Made by a program: the position numbers and the translations under genes
Notes under the pieces: generated by a model
Database searches by the model: none
Told to the model about the DNA's origin: nothing
Seen by the model: only the letters and a program-made list of their open reading frames with translations
Shown here: piece by piece, positions 24,146 to 35,571 of the stretch
How the letters are laid out: each line of letters begins with the position of its first letter
Numbering within the stretch: position 1 is the stretch's first letter
Assembly: GCF_026914265.1 (NCBI RefSeq)
Contig: NC_069125.1
Span: forward strand, 70,448,046 to 70,512,045
Direction of reading: 5' to 3'
Source: Mya arenaria
Lineage: Eukaryota; Mollusca; Bivalvia; Myida; Myidae
DNA length: 64,000 nucleotides

Positions 24146-24654
24146 CTAAGTCTGGGCCAAGTTGACTCAAGTTTTGTACCACATTATTTATGCAGTCTCA
24201 ACTTTGTTCAAAACTTTTTTTTTATCTATTTTAGTTTTTTACCTTTTATAAAAAATATTTAAAGACACAGACAACAAAGCGTTCACAAAAGCAGATAATG
24301 CATCATAGTTTGCCCCGTTTGTGACAACTTGAACATTTGGGGGATATGTCAACTTTGATATTATTTTAACTTGTACGAATAGCAAAGTAGCAATCGGTGC
24401 GATTACAGGATTTACAAATTACAGGACGGGTAAATGGACATTCGGAGCTCCTCGGCCATTTTTTCAAAAACAACCTCGGATGTTTTTGGACGGTTTACAT
24501 ACTCAAAAAGTGCTACGTTTACGTCCGCTGCAGATAGATCGCGTAGTAATCTTATATGGCAGTTAAACTTTATGACTTAACTTTTGGGAATCTTAATTAT
24601 GTTTGCAATAAAACACTTAACAACAACATCAACATCATCATTATAGGTCCGTGT

Positions 24655-24690
24655 CATCAATCATCATCATCATCATCATCATCATTATTG
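24655..24690. repeat. (ATC)n microsatellite
   Basis: A run of about eleven ATC/TCA triplets with one interruption at the right side. Nothing else is associated. Confidence 0.9.
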
Positions 24691-24798
24691 CCAGACCTCG
24701 TCATCGATGCAAATTTTCAATGTGAGCATGCTTCGTTTAACACATTTACAAGCATATATTTCACTATGTTTTATTTGCAAAAATAAGTATAAACGCAC

Positions 24799-25590
24799 TT
24801 GAAAGAATATTCAGTGAATTGCAGCACGTTCAATTTTAAAAGACGACCGTTAATTTGCAACAGAACAAGAGCAAATGTGGAAACATATATACAAATGCAT
24901 GGGTGCGAAAAACTACCAACAGAACAACTGCAAATGTGGAAACATATATACAAATGCATGGGTGCGAAAAACTACCAACAGTTTGTGAGTCTTGAACCCG
25001 ACAAACAAATTCTCGAACTACTATCTGGGTTCGTTCACATTAGCATGAATGATATGAAACGTGTGTCCTGCTTTAAAATTGCAGTACGCTATGTGCACAT
25101 TTTAGGACAACATGGGTGCAATGTATTAAACATATAAAATATTTGAAAATATGTGATAATAGTTCTTTAATGTCATAGAACATGTCTAGTACATTTCGTT
25201 TCGACCCTAGAATGTTTAGGTTGATTATTATTGAACTTACACGTATTTGTTTGTAATTAATAATTACTTATATTTTCCTATAGTCTTAATAGGTTATGCT
25301 CTAAGTATTATTAATTTGCACACTTTGTTTGTTTACATGTATACTATTTATTTGCTGTATGTAATGTTTAATATGTGCCTATTTGTCACCAAACTTTTGT
25401 ATCTATGTCACATTTGTATGTAACTCTGTATTTGCTTTGTTTTTTTACATGTATACTATTTATCTGCTGTATGTAATGTTTAATATGTGCTTATTTGTCA
25501 CCAAACTTTTGTATCTATGTCACATTTGTATGTAACTATGTATTTGCTCTCCAATTATGGAGGAAATAAACAATCTATCTACTTTATAAC
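24799..25590 (+). repeat. Two short tandem duplications, perhaps the 3' end of a LINE
   Basis: A 59-base unit is present twice (24858-24916 and 24917-24975) plus a partial third copy, nearly identical. Further on, a 112-base unit is present twice (25323-25434 and 25435-25546). The block ends in AATAAACAATCTATCTAC, which resembles the short microsatellite tail of some non-LTR retrotransposons. An open frame at 24799-25137 ends in a Leu-rich stretch weakly like LINE C termini. The LINE interpretation is tentative; the duplications themselves are plain. Confidence 0.45.
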
Positions 25591-26414
25591 GCACGCGGAA
25601 GAAAAGGAACATATAAAAATATACACTGATTTCCAAAAAATATATGGTTGAAAACTATTCTAATAATCCAATGAATTGTTTCATCCTTATAGAATAAATA
25701 ATCCTTCTTTATTAATACAATGTATGACTGGTTTAAGCATGCATAGTGCAAACATCGGGGTTGCAGATGCAGTTAAAAAATTCTATGTCGCTTCTGGGAG
25801 TAAGATTACAGTGTATTATTGGTCCCAGGTCGCTTTAAAAAAATGCGAAAAACCGCCACCACTGGACAGCTGCACGTATGGTCCCTGTCACCCATATGTA
25901 GTATGCCTGTTTTTATCTGTTCTGTGTGTATTCACGTTCCACCATGTCCATTATATATTAATACTTAACTCCCTTTATTGCTTCAAACATATTCACATGC
26001 TTATAACAAATGCAACGTACAAAGGCATGCATTTATGTATTGGTCAACAAGGTTTTGCAGAAGAGTATTTAAATAGCAATATTATTATGGATTAACGGAA
26101 ACAAATAATTACTAGTTTCTTAAGCTGTTTGCATAGGAGAAACGCTGTGGCGGGTTATTCGGATTTTCTTTTGGCCTCTGATGAATTAATTGATACATTT
26201 TTGCTTTGTTGGTCACGTTTAATAATATGTTACCATTTGTTCATCCTGTTTACAAGTTATCCGTCCTGTCCATCCTTCAAATATTCGTATCCTGTAAGTC
26301 TATCCAATTATTTCGGTGATCAAGGCATTCAAGCTCTCAGAAGACTCTGATGAATAAATTTCCTACATAAAACAAGTATTTTATTTACAAACTATCGTTG
26401 AAAATAAAGTAAAT

Positions 26415-27982
26415 ATGGCGGTACGATGTGTTTATTTAGAGTCAGATGTATATTACGTATGTTTAACCCATGCATTATCTACAGAAAGGGAAGAAATAAT
26501 GGGGCTGCTTATTGGTGAAATAGACGAGAATTATTCGTCAAGAATCTCGGCAGTGATAATGCTTCGACGGTCGGATAAGCAATCTGATAGAGTAGAAATC
26601 TCGCCTGAACAACTATCAGACGCATCACAGACAGCTGAAAGGCTTGCATTAGAATTGAAGAGACCAATGCGTGTGATTGGTTGGTATCACTCTCACCCCC
26701 ATATCACAGTGTGGCCCTCCCATGTGGACATCAGAACACAAGCCATGTATCAAACAATGGAACCAAGCTTTGTTGGACTTATTTTTTCTGTTTTCAATGA
26801 GGACAAGACTACAAAGTTTAACAGGTTAAAAACGTTGTACAAAGAATTCATTAATCTTATAAAACCCAAAAGTTTCAATCGATTGCCAGATTAACCATTT
26901 GGTTACTTGGTATTGCATGCTTTAATGTACTGGTAAATGAACGGTATAGAGTGTTAGGTAAAATGTGATTTGGCGTCAGGCAGGTCACTTACAGGTACAA
27001 GATTAAATAACAAACGAATGTATTCAACTCACAAGATGGATTTGAACAACTTAATCACATTGAATCTACTAGCACTGCATTAATTTATTATACACTTGTT
27101 TCAACATTTTTAAGGCATTATAATGAAATATGTACAGTAGATAGGTTAGAACATTGAATTTGTTATTTCCTGAATAGCATCTTTATTCACCCGAAAATGG
27201 TAGGTCTGACAACTCTATGTCTTGTCTGACTCACTGAAATTTTAAAGTTGTCATACCTAAAGTCTGACAAGAAATTTTGAGGTCTAGAAGTGTCTGTGGT
27301 GTATATCAGTTAACTGACTTTTGAAATAATTATTTCAGGGTTGAAGTGACCTGCTTCCAGGCACGAGGTGATAGCCAGAGAGAAGAAGTTCCTCTTCACA
27401 TTGTTCCCAGTGATAAGATAAACTCTGCCTGCATACAGTCATTGATGGGCCTCCCATCTATACTCACCATGGAGGAGGAAGAAGCCTACCAGAAGTAAAT
27501 ATAGTATTCTTTTAATATTATTTAAAGTATGCTGTAGGGAAGAATGAATTCCAATACTTGGATTTGATAGCTTAATAATTTAAAAAAGAACAAAACACAC
27601 TTGTTTATTACAATGTTGACAGTATTTTCAAAGCTTTTCATGTAGTTTGCTGTTTGATTATTTTCAAATGTTTATTTTGGTAGGGTTGCTTTACATTGAC
27701 CTACAAGTACACAGGTAGTTCGGGGATTTATCAGAATGCTGTACATGTATGATAGTGGTTTGTTACATTTATTACAGAACAACAGAGAACAAGGACCTGG
27801 ATCTGATCACCAAGATACACAACGCCTCTGTGTTCACCAAGTCTCTATGCCATGTGATTGATGTTCTCAATGGCCCAGTGCTGCAGATGATGGAGAACAG
27901 GCTGGAACACAACCAGAACAGGATACGCAGCCTGCAGGAGGAAAAACAGCAACTACTGCAGTATCTCCGAGAAAAGTCATAG
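26415..27982 (+). CDS. BRCC3: Lys63-specific deubiquitinase BRCC36 (JAMM/MPN+ metalloprotease), complete, three exons
   Basis: BRCC36 cleaves K63-linked ubiquitin in the nuclear BRCA1-A and cytoplasmic BRISC complexes, working only with an Abraxas-type partner. Exons 26415-26824, 27339-27494 and 27778-27982 join in frame to 256 residues. The JAMM zinc site is intact: Glu27 (in EEIMGL), His92, His94, Ser102 and Asp105 in the HxH-x7-SxxD pattern. The entire catalytic core sits in exon 1. Exon 3 encodes ITKIHNASVFTKSLC and a C-terminal coiled coil (EHNQNRIRSLQEEKQQLL) used for complex assembly. It is about 60 residues shorter than human BRCC3 because the loop after CFQ is reduced to about a dozen residues. 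The exon 1 donor (CAG then GTTAAA) is weak; reading through it gives a premature stop. Confidence 0.95.
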
Positions 27983-28850
27983 ACATTGTTGCCTAGATTT
28001 TGAACATTTAGTCAATATACCAGATATCAAACCCAATCGTGTTCACAGGTCTTTCAATTGAGCCTAGCTCTCGGGTTTCAGGCATAGAGATTGTAAATGA
28101 CCCCAAATTGTCACATCATATGTTTATAGAAGGCGCCAACTTTTACCGGTGAAATTTCAGGTTAAGTTGGTAAATGAAGATAAAAGGTGCCACAAGCCAT
28201 GTGCTGAATGTTTGTTTATTAAATCTAAGTACTTAAAACACATCAACTGCAATATACAGCCAAAAGTGGTTGCTTAGTGCCTAACTCTTAACATTGAACT
28301 TATCAATGGGTCATTATTATATTGGCATATTTATATGAGTTTAAGGTTTATTTCAAATTTGTTGAGCAATAAGCCCTACTGTACACAAGCAGTAAAACAT
28401 ATAATTATATCATATTTCATAGTCGATCCAAATGTTATATATTTAGTAACAATTTTAACAATTATAAGCTACATGTAATAATACATTACAACACATCAAT
28501 AAAGGCTGAGGAGAGTATAAAGCATAAAGATTTGTCCACAATAATGATAGGATTTATTTCTCAAATCTATAGCCTTTATTACATACATTGCTTGTTTTAT
28601 ATTAACATATATATATAAACAAAATTTGTGACAAATTACAGATTGCTCAGACATTTGCAAGTTAAAGATGACTTTACTAAGCAAAGATATGTATGAAAGA
28701 TGTTACAAAACAATAAAAGGAAACATGAGAAATAACTTAGCGTTTTCCTTTGTAACATTAATTGTTAAACGATTGTTATATTGCATATTGTTAAAGGGCT
28801 GTGTCCATAAGGGGTAGGAGGTTAATTGTTATCTTTATATAGGAGTGAGC

Positions 28851-29990
28851 TTGTCGGTCGGTCGGTCGGTCTGTCTGTCGGTCGGTCGGTCCGTCGGTTT
28901 TCATGGTTTCCGGACGATAACTCATGAAAGGCTAGACAGATTTGAAAAAGTTTTGGTACACAGGTGTAACATCAGAAGATACAGGTCAAGTTCGATATTG
29001 GGGCTGGTGGGGCCAAGGTCAAGGTCACTCTTACTAAAAATAGAAAAACGGTTTCCGGACGATAACTCATGAAAGGCTTGACAGATTTGAAAAAAATTTT
29101 GGTACACAGGTGTAACATCAGAAGATACAGGTCAAGTTCGATATTGGGGCTGGTGGGGCCAAGGTCAAGGTCACTGTTACTAAAAATAGAAAAACGGTTT
29201 CCGGACGATAACTCATGAAAGGCTTGACAGATTTGAAAAAATTTTGGTACACAGGTGTAACACCAGAAGATACAGGTCAAGTCCGATATTGGGGCTGGTG
29301 GGGCCAAGGTCACTGTTACTAAAAATAGAAAAACGGTTTCCGGACGATAACTCATGAAAGGCTTGACAGATTTGAAAAATGTTTGGTACACAGGTGTAAC
29401 ATCAGAAGATACAGGTCAAGTTCGATATTGGGGCTGGTGGGGCCAAGGTCAAGGTCACTGTTAATAAAAAAAGAAAAATGGTTTCTGGACGATAACTCAT
29501 GAAAGGCTAAACAGATTTGAACAATTTTTGGTACATAGGTGTAACATCAGAAGATACAGATCAACTTCGATATTGGGGCTGGTGGGGTCAAGGTCACTGT
29601 TACTAAAAATAGAAAAATGGTTTCCGGACAATAACTCATGAAAGGCTTGACAGATTTGAACATTTTTTGGTACACAGGAGAAACATCAGAAAATACAGGT
29701 CAAGTTCGATATTGGGGCCAAGGTCAAGGTCACTGTTACTAAAAATAGAAAAATGGTTTCTGCTTCATAACTTTAATTGGGCATGAGATATTGTGATGAA
29801 ACTTGCTGTATAGGCAGCCTCTGTGAAGACAATGCTTGTGATTGAAAATGGGGCCAGTGGAGTAAAGGTTTTTGTGCACTGTTACGAAAATAGAAAAACG
29901 GTTTCCGGACAAACAATACATGCATGATTAAAGAAGATGCAGTGTGCAGTAACCTTGGAGTTATGGCCTCTTTTCAAAGGAATGGTTTGC
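28851..29990 (+). repeat. Tandem array of about 145-base units with a GTCG microsatellite head
   Basis: A GTCG-rich microsatellite (28851-28900) is followed by units that start GTTTCCGGACGATAACTCATG or close variants at 28906, 29051, 29197, 29336, 29481, 29620, 29756 and 29901. Spacing is 136-146 bases. The first six units are highly similar; the last two diverge. Most units contain AAGGTCAAGGTCACT. Open frames of up to 139 residues across the array are by-products of its periodicity (145 is not a multiple of three) and are not genes. Confidence 0.92.
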
Positions 29991-30139
29991 CATTCCTGTG
30001 TCCAGGCGGCATTTGGGGGTATTCGTCACTCCTGTGACAGCTCTAGTTTCTATTGTGAAACCACATAAAATGACACAGCTTTTCAAAAAAAGGAAATATA
30101 ATGCATAAACCAGATAAGTTAGTCTGTATGTCCATTACA

Positions 30140-31130
30140 AATCATGTCCTTTCCATATCTCTTGACCTGCTTGAAGAACTTTGAAATAACTTGCCGCAAA
30201 TGTTAACCATAATAAGATGATATGCAGAGCGCATGTAATGACTAGTTCAGTTCAAGGTCAAGGTCACACTAAGAAGTCAAAGTGATATGAATACATTTTG
30301 TGTCCGCTCCATATCTCTGGAGTCCCATGAAGGATTTTGAAATAACTCCACAAATTTTCATCATATCAGGATGTGTAAAGCGCAGATTTCAAGCAACTGG
30401 GGTGAAGATCACATTAAGAGGTCAAAGGTCATACGACTACATTTTGTATCCACTCCATATTTTATAGACCACTCGAAGGATTTTCAAAAAAACTACCGTC
30501 ATATTTTCAACATATTGAAACAATGTACAGATCACATGTTACAACTAGCTTTATTGATGGTCAAGGTCACACTAAGAGGTCAAAGGTCATGTGACAACAT
30601 TTATGGATTTCGAAATAACTTTCAGGAAATGTTCATCTTACTGAGAGGATGTGAAGGGCGCATGTTACAACCAGCTGGTTTAGATTAAGGTCATTTGACA
30701 ACATTTGGTGGTAACTCAATATCTTGTAAACCACATGGTAGGATGTTGAAATAACTACCCACAAATTTTCAATATATTAAGACAATGTGCAGAGCGCATG
30801 TTACAAGCCCGGTTCAAGGTCAAGGTCATACTTAAAGGTCAAAGGACATATAACTATAACATGACTGTTTCATGTCCGCTCTTTATCTCTTTAACTACTT
30901 AAAGGATTTTGAAATAACTACTGGCAAATGTTCACCATGTTGAGACAATGTGCAGAGCATATGTTACAACAAGCTTGGTTCAGGGTCAATGTCACACTTA
31001 GAGGTCAAAGGTCATATGGCGATATTTTGTCACTGTTTCTTGATCTCTTGAACGGCTTGAAAGTTTTTAAAAATAACTTGCCGGAAATGTTCACCATATT
31101 GAGACAACGTACATATATTGTTCTATTTCC
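30140..31130 (+). repeat. Tandem array of diverged units of roughly 150-200 bases containing AGGTCAAAGGTCA
   Basis: About five units each run: a GTCCGCTCCATATCTCT-like block, AAGGATTTTGAAATAACT, TTCACCATATTGAGACAATG, GAGCGCATGTTACAA, then a doubled AGGTCA stretch. Divergence between units is high, so the array is old. It continues the 28.85 kb array after about 150 bases but uses a different unit. Confidence 0.8.
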
Positions 31131-31362
31131 CAGTGCCAAAAATTATGGAACTGAATGAGACAACCATTAAGGGAGACATCTGTTTTTATTAGAAAAACAT
31201 CTGTCTAGTTCTCATGGTGTCTCTGCTGCAGGGACTGTTTAAAATGATTTCTTCAAAGTTTGTACTTATAATTAAAGATGAATCATGTTTTACACACAAA
31301 CGCATTGAAGTTTTGTAAATTAATCGGTGGTACATTTAAATGAGTATATCGCACATATTTTA

Positions 31363-32030
31363 CAGGTGCGTAGCCAGGGCCATTTTGGGTTTACGCAGAT
31401 CGATGACTTGTGGTATATTAACCCATTCACCCGCTAATCCCCCCCCTTTCAGTTTTTATTTCAAATTTGGGGGGTTTTGGTATGACAAAAACTTCAGCCT
31501 TTGAAACTTTCATTATGCGTACAGTCAGCTACGAATCTGTTTTAGTTTTTTCCACTGCCACTCTAATACTGCAGCCCAAGCAATAGTATTTTTTAAAAGA
31601 GACAACTTTGTATGGAGAGTTGTGTATTATTGTAGAATTTTTTCCCTTTGCTCGAAATGTTGCTATTTTTATAAGGGAGTCAACTTTTTACAGTGTTGTG
31701 TATTATTGTAGTAGTTCTCGCTCTTTGTGAAACTACCTTTGATATGTGAGTTCAGTAAATTACCAAATAACTCCTGCCAGTAGAGCATAGACCTTCGTTG
31801 GCCTCTTGTTATCCGGCAATGTTACGTCCAAAATACCTTATTTTTTAGATTTTCCTTTTATAAGTCAATGTAAAACGAGTAACCCCGGGGCATGGGTAAT
31901 ATTGACCCTAGGGACATGATTTAAATAATCTTAACATTCTTGGTAGAGGACCCCTTGAAACCAACATGATAAGTATCTAAGCTCTGGCTCTTGTTCTTTT
32001 GGAGAAGTGTTTTAGAGTGTGTCCCTATTC
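31363..32030. repeat. Remnants of dispersed repeats, including a possible hAT-type end
   Basis: CAGGTGCGTAGCCAGGG at 31363 resembles the common transposon terminus CAGTGGCGTAGCCAGG, but I found no matching inverted end, so it would be a one-ended remnant. At 31870-32010 an ACCCCGGGGCA block with TTGACCCTAGGGACATGATTT, and then GGTAGAGGACCCCTTG, reads like a widespread mollusc intergenic repeat. It is non-coding. Confidence 0.35.
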
Positions 32031-32289
32031 AACCAAAATTCGCATTTGAAAATATTTCTTTGAATAATTTTAAAGAGTTCCACTCAGGATAATATTTGTG
32101 AAATTTGTCGAAGCAGAATGAGATGTCGTAGGGAGCAGTTGTTACAAATAAATTGAATGCAGATGCAACAAGATAGATCGGAGAAGTGCACCTGGTTAAA
32201 CAGGCTAAGAAGGCAATACATTTGTGCAATTAAACACATGTCATTCATACCTCAAGTAATTAATTAGTAACCGACTTTAAGTAACAGTG

Positions 32290-32960
32290 ACCTCAAACTT
32301 ACCTACATTACTCAAAATGCAATCCAAAGGTACATATTCACACGGTCATGCTACATTCCACGTTTTATAGCTGGTACTAGCTACTCATAACCTAAGTTAT
32401 TAAGCACAAACCGTATGAATATTACTAATTTTTTAGGAATAGCTTCCTCGATCCCACTGACACATAAGTCCAATCACAGGTTACGCTTTCACATGAGCCT
32501 CCTTTATACTAAGTTGCACAAGCACAAGTTTTTCTGAACTTAAGTTGTTGTGCAAAAGTTTTTATAGGTTTTGTAATTTTATGAAAAATAATTTTGACAT
32601 TGAAACCACTCATCCCAAATATAATCCTCAAGTTCATATTCACATACACTTGTCATTTACCAAGCGGAAGTAATGTAGCAGATATTTTTATTCTATTTTG
32701 AGTGACAACAAACCTGACAAAGCTACTGACCAAAAAAGCAATCCCAATATTCATACTCGAGTTTCGACACTATTAAAATTCTGTTATTGAGCAGAAATCA
32801 TTTATATTTGATTTTACAAACGGCGAACTCAACCCTGACCACACCTACCCAAAAAGCAATTCACATCAGCTTCCATTAGTGTTCATCAGTTCTATCAAAA
32901 GTTACTGAGCAAAAACCACCTGTTTGACGCCCGCCCGACACCAAAGACATATCTCAATTG
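32290..32960. repeat. Strongly degenerate tandem repeat
   Basis: Related blocks near 32330, 32590, 32710 and 32840 each contain a form of CTACTGACCAAAAAAGCAATC followed by ATATTCAT or AGTTCATATTCAC. Spacing is irregular (110-260 bases), as expected for an old array. No coding sequence is seen. Confidence 0.5.
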
Positions 32961-34976
32961 AATAACCAATAATTACAACTAATTAAAATCGAATAGAAAT
33001 GCACATGTTGTTAAGACAATTAATAAAAATCTCATAATTCTAAACGTATTTCAACAATAAATTTGTCGGGCCAATTTCGGCGCTAAAAGCATAGGAAACA
33101 ATCATTAGGAAAGCTGAAGTGCTCAACTATGGGCCCTTATGTTACAATACGTACTGTTGTTTCTTGTCATCAGAGGAAGTTTTCGATCATTTCTTGTCAT
33201 GGGAAATCACCACGTCAGAGATTTGGTCGAACATGTTGGACATCACAGTCTGATTCTAAATTTGTTAAAAATGTGAACGGGGATTAAGCATGCCGAAATG
33301 TGACCCATGTCAAGTATATGACATTTAAACATTAAGACGGTTTGACACAAACGTAAAGTAGTGGCTGGGAGTATTGGTCCCAGTTTATGGGTTCATTATC
33401 ACAGTGTGGAGGCCCGTTCATCTAAATTAACATATATGTACCTATGTCTTAGGACTTATGTCTGCGATTCATTGTTGACTTCGTGTCAAACATTTATTCA
33501 TCAGTCCGTGCACTTGCTACTTGGTTTAACACGTTGCTTTTTTCACCGAAAACTTTAATCTCAAAGATTGTCCCTTCAAAGAAATCAGTACCGTGTTTCA
33601 ATAACTCAACTTAAACGGACACAACTATCAACGAACGATCGAAAAACAACAACTCATTCTTGCTTATAAGACTGGAAGTGTTATACTAGGAGTATTTGAA
33701 CTTTCCTGACACTCGCTCAGTAGTCATTCGAGTTTCTTGTTCTTAAATATTTTTGTCGTATGCCCGTTGATAGGATTTATTTACGTATACTTACAATATG
33801 CTACCGCTTTATCTGTTAATCTGTTGATTTTGTGCAATCTCTGTCTGACCTATGCACATTCACGATGTTTGATGTAGCCGGGTTGGGGGACGGGTTACGG
33901 TGAGTAGCGCTTCTCTCGTTTGAAATGTCCTTTTAACGCTAAAAACTTCACCATGGTACTCTTTTTAAATGCACTTCAAACATTTTAAACTAAATACTTC
34001 TCTCCACGCAATTTATATTTCGCTGAGTCTGAAATTGTGTATTCTTTCGTGACGACGACGTTGCTGCTGCTACTGCTGCTAAAGGTGATGATGGTGATGA
34101 TGAAAACTGCAGTTTTTAATTTAACTATATTAGTTGATGATTTATCAAATAACCTAAATTACAAAAGTATTCAAATTCAATGAGAACGTGTTTTACAGAG
34201 GTGTAAAAGATAGCCGGTTTTATTTTATGTAACTTAATGTTTTGATATATTTTTCGACCAAAATAGTCAATATTATATCGTAAAGACGCAAGATAGTTAT
34301 GACGGCGGTTTGCACAACAGCGATGAGCTATTGTTTTAATTTCCAGTCAATTCATCATTTGATAAAAGCATGCAAGTTTACAACTAAAACATGATATATA
34401 AGTCTTATAAATAAAAATATCATCGACTGAAGAAAAAATCCAAAATGGTTAATTATTTTACACCTTTTATTGAAATGGTCAAATACGCTACAGTAAAGCA
34501 ATGGTAGGGTTATAGTACGTGTTTATGAATAATAGAAGTAGACGGACACAGAAACTGGAAGGGAGAACATATTAATAAATCCCTATATAAATATTGCAAT
34601 TAACACAATTTTAATAAACCCCATTTTTAATTATACAAACAATTCCCTTCAAATAAAATCTTGGATGAATTAGTGCGGGGACTTGTGGTGCTTGATGTCG
34701 ATACCCGGCCCTCAGAGCCACCGCTATATTATCCTTCCTTCCATTTCCTTTGTCCCCCCCCCCCTCCACAACTTTCCCTACTATCAACAACACTCCCCCT
34801 TGTCTCCCAACCGTTCTCTCTTACCATTCCCTTTTTGCCACTTTCTTATTCCCTTTCTCTCCTTCCCTCTCCACTGCTTATCTTTATCCCCCTTACCATA
34901 ATCTCCTTTCTCCCCTCCCGTAGATTCGCCCCCGATGGCTCAAATAACGCAATATTATAGCATGTCAAAGGTTACA
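32961..34976. other. Gene-free spacer downstream of the convergent CARD-coiled-coil gene
   Basis: No exon, RNA gene or named repeat was recognised, apart from short CTG/GAT triplet runs near 34060-34105 and the polypyrimidine tract listed separately. Confidence 0.4.
34727..34925 (+). repeat. Polypyrimidine tract
   Basis: About 200 bases of the plus strand are mostly C and T, with a run of about a dozen Cs near 34750 and many CTTTCCC or TCTCCTTCC words. Open frames here are compositional. Confidence 0.85.
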
Positions 34977-34982
34977 TTTATT
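34977..34982 (-). terminator. Candidate polyadenylation signal of the CARD-coiled-coil gene
   Basis: A minus-strand AATAAA lies about 590 bases after the stop codon at 35572. It is the best-placed hexamer I saw; other signals are possible. Confidence 0.25.
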
Positions 34983-35571
34983 ATCTCCTATTGTTTCTTA
35001 TGGTTGTGAAGTTTTGGGGTTTAATAAGCTTAATCAAATAATATTCATTTAAAATTCTGCCCAACTGTACTAGATGCGAGACAATCTGCTAGCAACGTTG
35101 CTGTTTAAGGAGAGGTAGGGCGTATATATCCATATGTAAAAGTATGATTAAGTTTTGGATGAATTTCTGCAAACAGATATCATTATTCCATCATGCAATA
35201 ACGCGTGCTCTGTTCATAGTCTAAACATTCACACGGGAAGATAATGATGGCTATTCATATCTATGTTTGTATTGCATGATAATAATCTTGTTAAATATGA
35301 ATAAAAAAATCATTTTGCTGATAAAATGAAAATCCAGTACAATAATTAAACATGCTCGGTCAAAAATCAGGTCTCTAGTATAGGTTAATTGTAAAGAAGA
35401 GCAATATGTTAGCCCTCTTCAAATCATATTTGCAACTTAATGTTTCATTTAATTTGGTATAAATATCGGTCTTAGTCATATTTAGGTTAAACTCATTTGA
35501 AGGGTTACTTTTGGTTTGAATTAAAACTTAACAAGGGAAAGGCGCAACCCGACATAAGTATATTTCATATG

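Larger units (their letters stand above)
23378..26414. other. Spacer between divergent TRAPPC11 and BRCC3
   Basis: The two genes face away from each other across 3 kb, so this interval must hold both promoters. Most of it is repeat material, listed separately: a dispersed repeat at 24.0 kb, an (ATC)n run, and tandem duplications at 24.86 and 25.32 kb. No TATA box or CpG-rich promoter is obvious. A 139-residue open frame at 25676-26095 has no recognisable domain and is not called a gene. Confidence 0.5.

Noticed and set aside
25676-26095. 139-residue frame upstream of BRCC3
   Set aside because: No recognisable domain, no start context or splice support, and composition typical of AT-rich intergenic DNA.
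28972-29391. 139-residue minus-strand open frame with repeated peptide blocks
   Set aside because: It follows the tandem array exactly and changes frame from unit to unit; no gene signal.
28906-30046. CRISPR-like regular repeat spacing
   Set aside because: Whole 145-base units are repeated, with no short repeat alternating with unique spacers, and the genome is animal.
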